Source of the DNA: an uncultured Verrucomicrobia subdivision 3 bacterium
GTDB lineage: Bacteria; Verrucomicrobiota; Verrucomicrobiia; Limisphaerales; UBA11358
Length of the DNA stretch: 52,149 nucleotides
Direction: 5' to 3'
Assembly (NCBI GenBank): GCA_903875465.1
Contig: CAIQWB010000101.1
Location: forward strand, 1 to 52,149
Shown piece by piece: positions 18,301 through 28,891 of the stretch (its first letter is position 1; each line of letters starts with the position of its first letter). Below the pieces are notes generated by a model. That model saw only the letters and a program-made list of their open reading frames with translations, made no database searches and was not told the origin of the DNA. Made by a program: the position numbers and the translations under genes.

Positions 18301-20135
18301 CAAGGCAGGGCAGGGTGGGTGATTTCCACGCGGCCAATTTGGGTCTCCCCGGTAAGTTCCAGGCGAAAATACGACCGGCCTTTCAGGTTTTGCACCTGAA
18401 ATTCCGCGGCGCGCCAATAGCCGTACTCGCCGGCACCCTGATAGTGGCTGTCTTTTTGCGAAGCCACGGTTGCAAAATGCTGGCCGTCGGTGGAGAAAGA
18501 GAACCGAGGATCGCTTTCTTCCTTGGGGAAGAAGGCGAATACCCGGACGCTTTGCACGGCGGCGGGCACATGGTAGGTGAGTGAATCGCCCGCCTGGCCA
18601 GCGGCGCGGTGCGCGTCCTCACGAGCGGAGCGGCAGTCGTGTGTGGCAATTTTCCAGTTACCGGCATGGGTCTGCACGCGTGAAACATCGGCCAGTTCAT
18701 CCACCAACGTGGCACTTTTAACCCGAACCGGTCCGGATACATTCGAGGGTTCGGAGAGCCCGGAGGCATTGCGGGCGCGGACCCGGTAATACCATTTGCC
18801 GGCGGGCACGGTTTCATCCGCGAATTCTGGACGATACTGGGTGAGTGCCTCATCCACATTCGTGGCAATCACCGACCACGCGCCGGTGCGGTGCGATGAG
18901 CGCTCCACCTGATAATCCGTGGCCCCCACCGAGCCTTGCCAGGCAATGGCCGACGCATTCGTTACCGGCAGCAACGTCGGCGGTTGCGGCACAGGCACGG
19001 GTGGTACTGGCAGTCCACGAATAGCAAACGCATTACTCCGCACGAGATTTAGCAACTGGCTTTCGTCGTAATCATTTCCCAGGCTGGAACCCGGCCAGTG
19101 AAACGCCTTATAGAGGTTGCCGCCCAGCCCAGGCTCACTGTGCCAGTAAAAACCGCCATCCCGATCCCGAAAGCGCAGGCTCCACAACATCCCGCCCGAC
19201 GCGCTGCTCTCCTTTATTGCGGCCATCGCCGCGGCCATTTGGGCGGTGTTTACAAACCCAAATTCGCCAATGATGTAGGGTTTTTTACCCCGGGCCAGGG
19301 CGGCATTACCCCGAATCAATTCAGCAAAACTTTGCTGGCTGCCCGGATAATGATGGGTGGTCACAATGTCAATGTCGGACATCGCGAGCGATTCCGGCCG
19401 CAGGTTCGAGGCGTTAAATCCATCCATGACCAAATGATTCGTATCCAGAGTCTTGATGTAGTGCGCAATTTCCCGGGTCCAGGCGGGGGGGGAGACAATT
19501 TCATTGCCGGTTTCCCAGCAGAGCACGGCTTTGTCATCGGCGTAACGCTGCCCGGTCACAGTGTTGGTGCGGGTGAGGATAAATTTGATGGTCTGCTCAA
19601 AATCGGCGATGAGTTGCGGATCGGTCCAGAAATCGTCCTTGGTCCTGCCCCGAAACCCAGCGTATTCGGCGCGTCCGCCCATCCACGGCCAGTTATCCAC
19701 GAAGGGAATGATCAACCGCACGCCGGAGCGATTGGCGGCGGCCAGCACTTCGTCCAGAGTTTGAAAAGCGGCTTCATTAAACTGGCCCGGAGCCAGCACA
19801 TGCCGCGGGGTGCCGGGGGGATCGTTCGGGCGCAGCACGCTGATGACATAAGTGCGGGTTACGGTTCCGCCGATGGCGGCAATGGTGCCGAGCGCGTCAT
19901 TAATTTCAAACCGGTCGGGCAGGCGCCAGGGATTCACTTCGTTAAAGGCCACATTATCCTCCACCAGCAGCAAGTTGGGGATGTCCAGCGAGATAAACCG
20001 GAAGGGCTGGTGGCCCTCCATCAATTGGTCCCCGCGCACCGTGATGAAATCATTGAGGCGGGAATGTACCCCGTCAGCACGCGCTTGGAATAGCGTTGAT
20101 AACAGCGCGATGAGGACAAAGCATGGTCGTTTCAT
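18300..20135 (-). CDS. Secreted GH5-like (clan GH-A) glycosidase with Fn3 and C-terminal beta-rich domain
   Basis: 611 residues with a signal peptide (cleavage near QARAD). The catalytic barrel covers about residues 25-370: Glu212 in CWETGNEI is the expected acid/base and Glu291 in YIIGEFGFV the nucleophile; LIIPFVDNWPWMGG and WSLRFRDRDGGFYWHSEPG are further landmarks. A fibronectin type III-like region follows (about 385-470: ATDYQVERSSHRTGAWSVIATNV, KWYYRVRARNASGLSEPSN), then a beta-rich C-terminal domain of about 130 residues that may bind sugar. It starts 6 bases after the transporter stop codon and overlaps the epimerase, so it belongs to the mannoside operon. Known relatives act on mannans and glucomannans; a GH5 subfamily cannot be assigned by eye. 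Confidence 0.8.
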   Translation of the reverse strand: MKRPCFVLIALLSTLFQARADGVHSRLNDFITVRGDQLMEGHQPFRFISLDIPNLLLVEDNVAFNEVNPWRLPDRFEINDALGTIAAIGGTVTRTYVISVLRPNDPPGTPRHVLAPGQFNEAAFQTLDEVLAAANRSGVRLIIPFVDNWPWMGGRAEYAGFRGRTKDDFWTDPQLIADFEQTIKFILTRTNTVTGQRYADDKAVLCWETGNEIVSPPAWTREIAHYIKTLDTNHLVMDGFNASNLRPESLAMSDIDIVTTHHYPGSQQSFAELIRGNAALARGKKPYIIGEFGFVNTAQMAAAMAAIKESSASGGMLWSLRFRDRDGGFYWHSEPGLGGNLYKAFHWPGSSLGNDYDESQLLNLVRSNAFAIRGLPVPPVPVPQPPTLLPVTNASAIAWQGSVGATDYQVERSSHRTGAWSVIATNVDEALTQYRPEFADETVPAGKWYYRVRARNASGLSEPSNVSGPVRVKSATLVDELADVSRVQTHAGNWKIATHDCRSAREDAHRAAGQAGDSLTYHVPAAVQSVRVFAFFPKEESDPRFSFSTDGQHFATVASQKDSHYQGAGEYGYWRAAEFQVQNLKGRSYFRLELTGETQIGRVEITHPALP

Positions 20136-20141
20136 GGCGTT

Positions 20142-21554
20142 TTAGGCGGCGGCCCGGGAGGATTTTACCTGGTCGGCGCGGCGGGAGCCCAGTTCGGTTT
20201 CAATCTGGTCCAGCAAAGGTTGCCTGAGCGGATACACCAGCATGAACAGCCCCGAGATCAGAGCGCCAATGGCCGGATAAACACTGACCATCATGCGAAT
20301 ACCCTGCTGGGTGTCGCTATTCTGCACCACGTTGGCCTGAAAGCCGTAAAATCCCAGCAACCACCCGGCAAAGGCCCCACCCAGAGTCCAGCCGAACTTT
20401 TGGGACATGGACGAGGCGGAGAAGACCAGTCCGGTGGCGCGACGGCCGGATTTCCATTCGGAATAATCGGCCGTATCCGCATACATGGACCATAATAGAG
20501 GGAACACAAAGCCGGCGCTCAAGCTGATGAAAAATTGCAGCAAAAGCACCAAGGATACGGAGTCGGGTGGCACCCCGTAAACCGCGAGGCTGAACACTGT
20601 GGCTGAAAGCATGGCTCCAAAGAACGTCAGTTTTTTGCCGATCCGGTCGGAAATTGGTTTGGCGAGAATGACCCCAACAATGTTGGCCGCCTGGCCAATA
20701 ACGAAATAGAGGCTGCTCCAGCCCATGGTCACGTTCAGGGAGGGCAGGGAAAAGGCCGCCTGGGTGTGCAGATAATATTTAAAATAGTAAATGGCAGCGC
20801 CATCGCGGATGGAATTGAAAAAAATGGTCGCAATGCCCGCCCCCAGCAGGACAAACCAGGGGGTGTTTTTGAGCAAATCCCGGAGATCGCCCTTGAGCGA
20901 GGTTTTTTCGGTGATGGGGCGGATGCGCTCGCGGGTCCAGGCGAAGGTGAGCCAAAACAAGATTACCGCGATGGCGGCAAACACGGCGGCGGCCCATTGC
21001 CAGCCGCGTTGTAAATTTGGTGCGCCACCACCGAGCCGGCTGAAAAAGCCGGCCACGGGCTCGGCAGCGGCCAGGACCACCAGACTGCCGCCAAAGGCGA
21101 AGATGAAGCGAAAGGTTGAGAGGGTCGTACGTTCCTTGCCATCGGCTGTCATTACGCCCAAGAGCGAGGCGTAGGGCACATTGATGAGTGAATAAATCAT
21201 CATCATCAGTGAGTAGGTCACGTAGGCGTAGATCAATTTCCCACTAGGGCTCAGGTCGGGGGTGGTAAAGGTCAGCACCCCGATTATCCCAAAGGGAATG
21301 GCCATCCAGAGCAGGTAGGGCCGGAATTTTCCCCAGCGCGATTCGGTGCGGTCCCCCAGCACGCCCACAAACGGATCAAACGCGGCGTCCCAGATGCGAG
21401 TGACGAGAAACATGGTGCCGACCGCTGCCGCCGTCAGGCCGAAGATGTCCGTATAAAAGAACATCAGGTACATCGAAAACAGCTTCCAGAACATGGAAGA
21501 CGCGGCGTCGCCGAAGCCATAGCCGATTTTTTCCCGCAAACTCAATTTCATCAT
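20142..21554 (-). CDS. GPH-family MFS sugar:cation symporter
   Basis: 470 residues, about 12 membrane segments. The N-terminus (LREKIGYGFGDAASSMFWKL, then FYTDIFGLTAAAVGTMFLVTRIWDAAFDPFVG, then DRTESRWGKFRPYLLW) is diagnostic of the glycoside-pentoside-hexuronide:cation symporters related to MelB and XynP; the Asp pair in WDAAFDP contributes to cation coupling in MelB. It probably imports manno- or glucomanno-disaccharides for the two enzymes downstream. First gene of the operon transporter, GH5-like, epimerase, with 6 bases to the next gene. Either ATG of the doublet at 21554 or 21551 could be the start. No SusC/SusD pair is present, so this organism seems to use symport rather than a Bacteroidetes-type outer-membrane system for this substrate. 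Confidence 0.9.
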   Translation of the reverse strand: MMKLSLREKIGYGFGDAASSMFWKLFSMYLMFFYTDIFGLTAAAVGTMFLVTRIWDAAFDPFVGVLGDRTESRWGKFRPYLLWMAIPFGIIGVLTFTTPDLSPSGKLIYAYVTYSLMMMIYSLINVPYASLLGVMTADGKERTTLSTFRFIFAFGGSLVVLAAAEPVAGFFSRLGGGAPNLQRGWQWAAAVFAAIAVILFWLTFAWTRERIRPITEKTSLKGDLRDLLKNTPWFVLLGAGIATIFFNSIRDGAAIYYFKYYLHTQAAFSLPSLNVTMGWSSLYFVIGQAANIVGVILAKPISDRIGKKLTFFGAMLSATVFSLAVYGVPPDSVSLVLLLQFFISLSAGFVFPLLWSMYADTADYSEWKSGRRATGLVFSASSMSQKFGWTLGGAFAGWLLGFYGFQANVVQNSDTQQGIRMMVSVYPAIGALISGLFMLVYPLRQPLLDQIETELGSRRADQVKSSRAAA

Positions 21555-21778
21555 ACAGTGCCACCGGGTTGCTTGCCTTTAAATCGCCATGCAAGTGCCG
21601 CGTGGCGGAAGCCAACGGTCAGACACAGGAAGGGCAACGTCATGGAATGGCGTCAGGCTGCGGTCTGGCGGTGCAAATTTCGAGCCAAATCTGCGTAGCG
21701 AATTTAGGTGACACGGTGAAAAGTCTTTGGCCGGCCATGCCAGTCCGTCGGAGTTTCTGACAGAGCTCACCAGACTGC

Positions 21779-21812
21779 GGCGGGCGCACAGTGCGCCCGC
21801 CCGGACTTTTTT
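21779..21812 (+). terminator. Strong GC hairpin followed by T-run
   Basis: An 11-base arm at 21779-21789 pairs perfectly with 21791-21801 around a single central base (functional loop about 5 bases), then CCGGAC and six T at 21807-21812. On the plus strand it resembles an intrinsic terminator, though the T-run starts 5 bases after the stem. Both flanking genes are on the minus strand, where the hairpin lies 36 bases past the M13 stop without a U-tract. Confidence 0.5.
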
Positions 21813-21836
21813 AATCCGCGTCCGAATCGAGCTTTT

Positions 21837-23939
21837 TTACCATACTTTCACTTGTTTCTCGGGGCCGCGCCACATCGGTTGGCCGGGTTTTATCCCGAAT
21901 GCCTGATGGAACTCGGGAATATTGGCGAGGGGGCCATTCACCCGCCATTTGGCTGGGGAATGCACATCACTGAGCAAGTGAGTGCGCAGGGTTTCGGTGC
22001 GTTCCTGATAGAGCCAGCTTAAGGCATAGCCGAGGAAATAGCGTTGAATGGGGGTAAAGCCGCCGATCTTTTCGCCCTTTTTGTACTGCTCGGTTTTCTT
22101 GAAAGCATCGAGGCCCAGTAAGACGCCACCATAGTCGGCCAGATTTTCGCCCAGGCTGGCGGGGCCATTGATGTGCAGGCCGGGCAGGGGCTCGTAGGCA
22201 TTGAACTGGGCGACCAGGACGTCCGTGCGTTTTTTGAAACGGGTGGCATCCTCGGTGGTCCACCAGTCTTTCAAGTTGCCCGACGCATCAAACTGCCGGC
22301 CTTCGTCATCGAAACCATGGGTGATCTCATGCCCGATCGTCGAGGCGGCTGCATAGCCGTACACCAAGGCGTCGTCGAGGTCCGCGTCGCGCAAGCCCGG
22401 CACGGTGAACATCGCGGCAGGCAGCACAATCTCGTTGTTCGCCGGTTCGTAATAGGCGTTGTAAGTCTGCGGGGTCATTTCCCACTCCGTGCGGTCCACC
22501 GGCTTGCCAAACTTGGAAATCATATCGTTAAACTCCCAGCGATCCGCGTTCATCATGTTTTCGGCATACGAATTCGTGCCCACCACCAGTTTGGAGTAAT
22601 CCTTCCATTTGTTGGGGTAACCCACCTTGGCGGTGACTTTGGCGAGTTTCTCCCGGGCGCGGGCCTTGGTGGCGTCACTCATCCAGTCCAGCCGGTCAAT
22701 GCGCTCGCCATAGGCCGTGCGAATGGCCTCGACCAGATCGGTGTAACGCTGTTTCGCCGCCGGCGGAAAATATTCCTTCACAAACACCTTCCCCAGCACC
22801 ATGCCCATCGCCCCGCCTTGCGCATCCAGCACCCGCTTCCACCGGGGACGCTGTTCCTCCTGGCCATCCAGCACCTTGCCGGTGAAGGCGAAGTCTTCAT
22901 CCACCCAGGCTTGGCTCAGGAAGGGCGCGTAACCTTCCACCAGATGCAGGCGCAGGTAATCTTGCAATACCGGCACCGGTGTCTTGCGGAGCAAACGGTT
23001 CAGCGCCGTGAAAAATTCCGGCTGGCCCACAATCACCTGGTCTGGATGCAACCCGAGGCCGGCCAGGCGTTGCTCCCAGGCAATCAAGGGGCTGAACGCC
23101 TGGGTCAGTTTGGCGGGAGTCATCTTGTGATAATTCTTTTCCGGATCCCGCAAATCCGCCAGTTTCCGCGAGCCCTTGGCCAGGGCGGTCTCGAATTTCA
23201 TCACCGCCTCGGCCGCCTCGTCCGCCGCTTTTTCCGGGCGACCCATCAGCCGTAACATCCGGGCCAGGTGCGCCACATATTCCTTGCGCACTTTGGCGGT
23301 TCCGGCCTCCGGGTTAAAATAAAAATCCCGGTCCGGCAAGCCCAGGCCGCCTTGGGAAATATGCACCGACATCACGTCGCTCTGCTTTTCGTCCTGGTTG
23401 ACCGACACATCACAAAATCCCTCCACGCCGAGCGGATGCAGGGCAAACAACACGTCCAGCGCGTCCGCCAGCGACGTGATGCCGTCAATGGTCGCGAGTT
23501 CGTGTTGCAACGGAGACAGGCCCTGGGTATCGGCCTTGGCTTCATCGATGGCGGTGGCCCAAAAATCGCCGATTTGCTGCTCATCGGTGCCCGTGGCGGG
23601 GTGGCTTTTGACCGCCTCCTCGTTGATCGTCCGCAACTTCACATACAAATCCTCATCCACCAGATGGCCAATGCCCCAACCGGATTCGGAAGCGGGGATC
23701 GGATTCCGCGCCAGCCAGCCGCCATTGGCATAAGTAAAAAAGTCCTGCCCCGGATCCACCTTGGGATCCAGATTTGTCGCCAAAATGGTTTCATCCGTAA
23801 TCATGCCCATCCCCGCTGGCGGCACGCCCTCCGCCGTCGCCTTCCAATTACCTGCCGTTGTCATAATAAAAGCCATGGACATAACCCCGATTGCCATCCG
23901 GCGGGTTGCACCGGTTAGTACATATAAATCACACATCAT
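21837..23939 (-). CDS. M13-family zinc metallopeptidase (PepO/neprilysin type)
   Basis: 700 residues, usual for bacterial M13 peptidases. The zinc site is HEITH (His537, catalytic Glu538, His541) within STIGHEITHGFDDEGRQFD; the third ligand is Glu598 in ENLADYGG. NAYYEPANNEIVLPAAMF is the substrate-binding Asn-Ala-Tyr/Phe region. The N-terminal domain starts with DPGQDFFTYANGGWL, also typical, and the protein ends in VW as the family does. The hydrophobic stretch MAIGVMSMAFIMTT near residue 15 looks like a signal peptide, so it probably acts in the periplasm on oligopeptides; start could be ATG 23939, 23936 or 23897. A weak AAGG precedes 23939. Stands alone, flanked by long non-coding regions. 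Confidence 0.92.
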   Translation of the reverse strand: MMCDLYVLTGATRRMAIGVMSMAFIMTTAGNWKATAEGVPPAGMGMITDETILATNLDPKVDPGQDFFTYANGGWLARNPIPASESGWGIGHLVDEDLYVKLRTINEEAVKSHPATGTDEQQIGDFWATAIDEAKADTQGLSPLQHELATIDGITSLADALDVLFALHPLGVEGFCDVSVNQDEKQSDVMSVHISQGGLGLPDRDFYFNPEAGTAKVRKEYVAHLARMLRLMGRPEKAADEAAEAVMKFETALAKGSRKLADLRDPEKNYHKMTPAKLTQAFSPLIAWEQRLAGLGLHPDQVIVGQPEFFTALNRLLRKTPVPVLQDYLRLHLVEGYAPFLSQAWVDEDFAFTGKVLDGQEEQRPRWKRVLDAQGGAMGMVLGKVFVKEYFPPAAKQRYTDLVEAIRTAYGERIDRLDWMSDATKARAREKLAKVTAKVGYPNKWKDYSKLVVGTNSYAENMMNADRWEFNDMISKFGKPVDRTEWEMTPQTYNAYYEPANNEIVLPAAMFTVPGLRDADLDDALVYGYAAASTIGHEITHGFDDEGRQFDASGNLKDWWTTEDATRFKKRTDVLVAQFNAYEPLPGLHINGPASLGENLADYGGVLLGLDAFKKTEQYKKGEKIGGFTPIQRYFLGYALSWLYQERTETLRTHLLSDVHSPAKWRVNGPLANIPEFHQAFGIKPGQPMWRGPEKQVKVW

Positions 23940-24262
23940 AATTTAGCCTTGTTTTCAATCGGCAGCCAACCAAAGGGTTGCCCCATGGAATTTAACCAAA
24001 CCTGGCTTTTAAAAAAGTAATTTCACGCAAACCACATCAGCACCAATGGCGCGTGCCCTGCCAGCCTGGGACAACTTCCCAGGAAATGCCCTCATTCCAC
24101 ATCCGGGCGGCAGGCCCGCTCCATGCCCCAGGGCAGACGCATCTAGAAATCGGCCTCAGGCGCACGACCCGGCAATGGCTGAATCGGCACTTGACCACCC
24201 CAAAACCATCGAAATTTAGACCCTCTACAGGTTAAGCAACCACCGTCCAAAACACCTTGGCC

Positions 24263-24295
24263 CCCTCTCTTCCATTTGCAAAATGGAGGAGAGGG
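24263..24295. repeat. 15-bp stem-loop, dispersed-repeat type
   Basis: CCCTCTCTTCCATTT (24263-24277) pairs with AAATGGAGGAGAGGG (24281-24295) over a 3-base loop, with one G-T wobble. The purine-rich run goes on to 24306. Hairpins of this composition are common as scattered intergenic repeats; no second copy is in the window, so dispersal cannot be shown. Confidence 0.5.
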
Positions 24296-24488
24296 AAGGG
24301 GAGAGGAGGCGCTCATAAAAACGTACTGACACCCTTGCCGATGGGCCGGCTAATAAAGTCCAAGGCATTTGGAAAGATTTTCGTCCGGCCTTCCAGGAAG
24401 CGATCTCAATCTTTCAAATTAGCAACTTATGATGAGCACAACACAAGATCTCAGAGAGAGGCAAGTCCTGCGGCTCCCTAAAAAATGT

Positions 24489-24540
24489 CCACCCCGCTAC
24501 TCTTTCGAGAAAACCCATGGGTTTTTTGTAATCGGGGTGG
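24489..24540. repeat. Nested inverted repeat with perfect inner palindrome
   Basis: CCACCCCG at 24489-24496 pairs with CGGGGTGG at 24533-24540. Inside is the 16-bp perfect palindrome AAAACCCATGGGTTTT at 24510-24525, followed by two more T. It could fold into a hairpin like an intrinsic terminator on the plus strand, but no plus-strand gene ends nearby. Function unknown. Confidence 0.45.
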
Positions 24541-24703
24541 GACCTTCAAATTGTCGTGCCGGCACTAGCGGCCTCTTGGGATTGCCTTTCAGCAACCTTA
24601 GTTCTGCGCCTATCACGCGCATGTAGCGCGCATACCGTCAATCCGAAATTAACACAAAGTGACCCAAATTGCCTCCGGGTGTTCACTTGCTCCCCATCCA
24701 TGG

Positions 24704-26736
<2,033 letters not shown>

Positions 26737-26742
26737 TTAACA

Positions 26743-26772
26743 ATAAAAATCCCCGAACGTTAAAATTCGGGG
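26743..26772 (-). terminator. Hairpin with U-run in the purA leader
   Basis: Read on the minus strand, CCCCGAA (26772-26766) pairs with TTCGGGG (26757-26751) around an 8-base loop, followed by ATTTTTATTG. This looks like a weak intrinsic terminator placed 45-66 bases before the purA ATG. It could attenuate purA or end a transcript from upstream; no minus-strand gene directly upstream needs one. Confidence 0.45.
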
Positions 26773-26945
26773 CAAAGCGCGGGGTCTTTGCGGATAGAAC
26801 TTAAAAAGAGGGCGCGCCGGTGTCAATCTTGGAGACGATAATTGTTTGGCCAAAGACGGCGGCGAGTTGACTCCCATGACCACAAACTTAACTTTGCCAG
26901 CCCGGGCCTGCCCGCTAAAAATGCCAGCGTGTCTGGGCGACCCGC

Positions 26946-27257
26946 ATGATTATGAAAACCCGCTTGTTTTTGAGTCTGATCCTCACCCTGGCTCCGATGT
27001 GCCCCAGTTGGGCCGACGACCTCACCACCCGGGAGGGCCAAAAAAATTCCGGTATTTGTAATGTGGCGGTGAAGCCCAAGGGGCTTTTTTTCGTCACCGG
27101 TTCCGGCGACACCGCCAAAGGCGTGACGGGGGCCTTGACAGAAACGTGGACGGTGAAGGTGGCCGCGGTGCCGGGGGCATTGGTCGCCAGCAGGGGGCTA
27201 GGACCGGAATCAACCACGGGGACGCCGCCAGCGGTGGCGCTAACGGCCAGTACGTGA
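26946..27257 (+). pseudogene. Short secreted ORF, probably a truncated or decayed gene
   Basis: 103 codons with a convincing signal peptide (MKTRLFLSLILTLAPMCPSWA, from the second ATG at 26952) followed by DDLTTREGQK and NVAVKPKGLFFVT. This start resembles small exported proteins of Verrucomicrobia that continue with a short beta-rich domain, but here the rest is low-complexity sequence (VASRGLGPESTTGTPP) and stops at 27257. In another frame around 27350-27415 the peptide TITIAEMPAEVAHNP looks more protein-like, hinting at frameshifts. No Shine-Dalgarno is visible. A real short secreted protein is possible; decay seems more likely. No function proposed. Confidence 0.4.
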
Positions 27258-27560
27258 GTGGTGGAACGGGGGCTCCCCGCCGAGCCGTACATCAGCACAA
27301 TATTCGTCACCGGGCTGCCCACGTCTTTGAGCACGAAATACACCAAGCCACCATAACCATCGCAGAAATGCCGGCCGAGGTGGCCCATAACCCGGTGCGT
27401 CCATTGCTGCCCGCATGACTGCCCCCATGGGGTAGTCACCCCGCGCGGTGGACCGCCCGGCTGTTGAATGGACGACATGGTTTGTGTTGAATGAAATCGA
27501 GCATAATCCTTTTGGGATGGGTTGCAACCAGCAAGCCCCGAGTAGCGTTGCACGCACCCA
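27258..27560. other. Intergenic or decayed sequence, 303 bp
   Basis: Several open frames cross this stretch on both strands, but none has a recognisable domain or plausible start. It may be the decayed 3' part of the secreted ORF before it. yggS ends at 27561 on the minus strand; no clear terminator hairpin was found. Confidence 0.4.
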
Positions 27561-28277
27561 TCACTCAGCCGCCTCGGAGTTTCCTTTTATGGCGCCATAC
27601 TGGCGCTTGCCAAAGAGGGCGGTGCCGATGCGCACAATTGTGGCGCCCTCCTCAATGGCCACTTCGTAATCACCGCTCATGCCCATACTGAGGTGGGGCA
27701 GGGGGGCACCCAAACGGGCCTCGCATACGGCTTTCAATTCGCGCAACCGGACGAAATGCGGCCGGGCCTTTTCGGGATCGGTGACATAAGGTGGCACCGT
27801 CATCAAACCATGGATTTCCAGGCGGGGCAGGGCATTCAAGGCATCCCAATCGGCTAACAACTGCTCGGGGCGATAGCCAAATTTGCTGGCCTCGCCGGCG
27901 ACATTCACTTCGAGCAGCACCGGCATGGTTTTGGCGGACTGGTCGGCCCGCTTGTTGATTTCCTGGGCCAGCGCCAGGCTGTCCACTCCCTGGATCAGGC
28001 TGAACATTTCCACGGCCTCGCGGCATTTGTTGGATTGCAAATGGCCAATGAAGTGCCAGCGCAAGTTGCCCGGGCATTGGGGGATTTTCGCCCGGGCCTC
28101 CTGGATTTTGCTTTCGCCAAAATGGCGTAATCCCGCCGCCACGGCCGCCTCAATGGCTGCCGGCGGATGGGTTTTGCTAACGGCCAGCAGGGTGACCGAT
28201 TCCGGCGCGCGGCCGGCGCGGGCACAGGCGGCGTTCATTCGTTGCCGTATCTCGGCCAGGTTTGATGCGAAATCCAT
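27561..28277 (-). CDS. yggS: YggS-family pyridoxal phosphate homeostasis protein
   Basis: 238 residues, a fold-type III PLP-binding protein (PLPBP/PROSC family). The PLP lysine is Lys35 in TLLAVSKTHP. Other landmarks: FGESKIQEARAKI, WHFIGHLQSNKCR, VLLEVNVAGEASKFGY, GLMTVPPY, LSMGMSGDYEVAIEEGATIVRIGTALFG. Members have no known catalytic reaction and buffer free PLP in the cytoplasm. Divergent from the EVE-domain gene with 86 bases between them. Typical length, intact. It is not linked here to the usual cell-division or proC neighbours. Confidence 0.93.
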   Translation of the reverse strand: MDFASNLAEIRQRMNAACARAGRAPESVTLLAVSKTHPPAAIEAAVAAGLRHFGESKIQEARAKIPQCPGNLRWHFIGHLQSNKCREAVEMFSLIQGVDSLALAQEINKRADQSAKTMPVLLEVNVAGEASKFGYRPEQLLADWDALNALPRLEIHGLMTVPPYVTDPEKARPHFVRLRELKAVCEARLGAPLPHLSMGMSGDYEVAIEEGATIVRIGTALFGKRQYGAIKGNSEAAE

Positions 28278-28363
28278 GAGGGGATTTTAATGGGCGCAGG
28301 CAAGGGAGGCTACTGAATTTAAAATAACTTGGTTTGTGATCCGGCGCGGCCTAAGTTTCAGTC

Positions 28364-28771
28364 ATGCATTACTGGCTGGTAAAATCAGAACCTGCGGCGT
28401 ATTCGTGGTCCGCGTTTGTGAAAGATGGGCAGGCGGCATGGACGGGCGTGCGCAACTTTCAGGCCCGCAATAACCTGCGGGCCATGAAAACCGGCGATCA
28501 CGTCTGCTTTTACCACAGCGTCACCGACAAACAGGTTGTGGGGGTGGCCAGGGTAGTCCGGGAATTTTATCCGGATCCCACGGCCAGGGAGGGCGACTGG
28601 TCGTGCGTGGATTTGGTGCCGGTAAAGCCACTGCCCCGGCCGGTGGCACTGGAAACCATCAAGGCGGATGCGGCGCTGAAGGACCTGCCGTTGCTCAAGC
28701 AATCGCGGCTTTCGGTGACGCCCTTGAGCGAGGTGCAGTTCCGGCATTTGTTGCAACTGGGTGGGGACTAG
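28364..28771 (+). CDS. EVE domain-containing protein
   Basis: 135 residues made entirely of an EVE domain: MHYWLVKSEPAAYSWSAF, WTGVRNFQARNNLRAMKTGD, FYHSVTDKQVVGVARVVREFYPDP and DLVPVKPLPRPVALETIKAD. EVE domains are related to PUA and YTH folds and are thought to bind modified bases in DNA or RNA. Stand-alone proteins of this size are common in bacteria and their targets are mostly unknown. EVE domains also occur fused in defence systems, but no defence gene neighbours are present here, so a housekeeping role is likelier. Divergent from yggS, followed on the same strand by an MFS transporter gene 120 bases away. Confidence 0.9.
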   Translation: MHYWLVKSEPAAYSWSAFVKDGQAAWTGVRNFQARNNLRAMKTGDHVCFYHSVTDKQVVGVARVVREFYPDPTAREGDWSCVDLVPVKPLPRPVALETIKADAALKDLPLLKQSRLSVTPLSEVQFRHLLQLGGD

Positions 28772-28891
28772 GTAGTGGCGATATTCACAGGCCGGTTGGC
28801 ACGAGAAAAAGCATGCCTCGTCGCAGCAAAAGGTTGCCTTATTTTGGGGATTCTGTTAGGTGTTCGGCAATCCCTAATATAATTATCAAAC

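Larger units (their letters stand above)
23940..24703. other. 764-bp non-coding region with several hairpins
   Basis: No supported gene; small open frames here have no protein-like features. Visible structures: CCTGGGA/TCCCAGG at 24065-24083; a 15-bp stem at 24263-24295 and a nested structure at 24489-24540 (both listed separately); CGCGC/GCGCG at 24616-24630. The concentration of inverted repeats suggests dispersed intergenic repeat elements or a structured RNA. Confidence 0.5.

Noticed and set aside
26915-27553. 212-codon minus-strand frame between purA and yggS
   Set aside because: Composition is irregular, no start signal or domain is seen, and it runs opposite a plus-strand ORF with a clear signal peptide.
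28364-28771. EVE-domain gene as part of an anti-phage defence system
   Set aside because: No nuclease, methyltransferase or other defence gene lies near; neighbours are yggS and a transporter.
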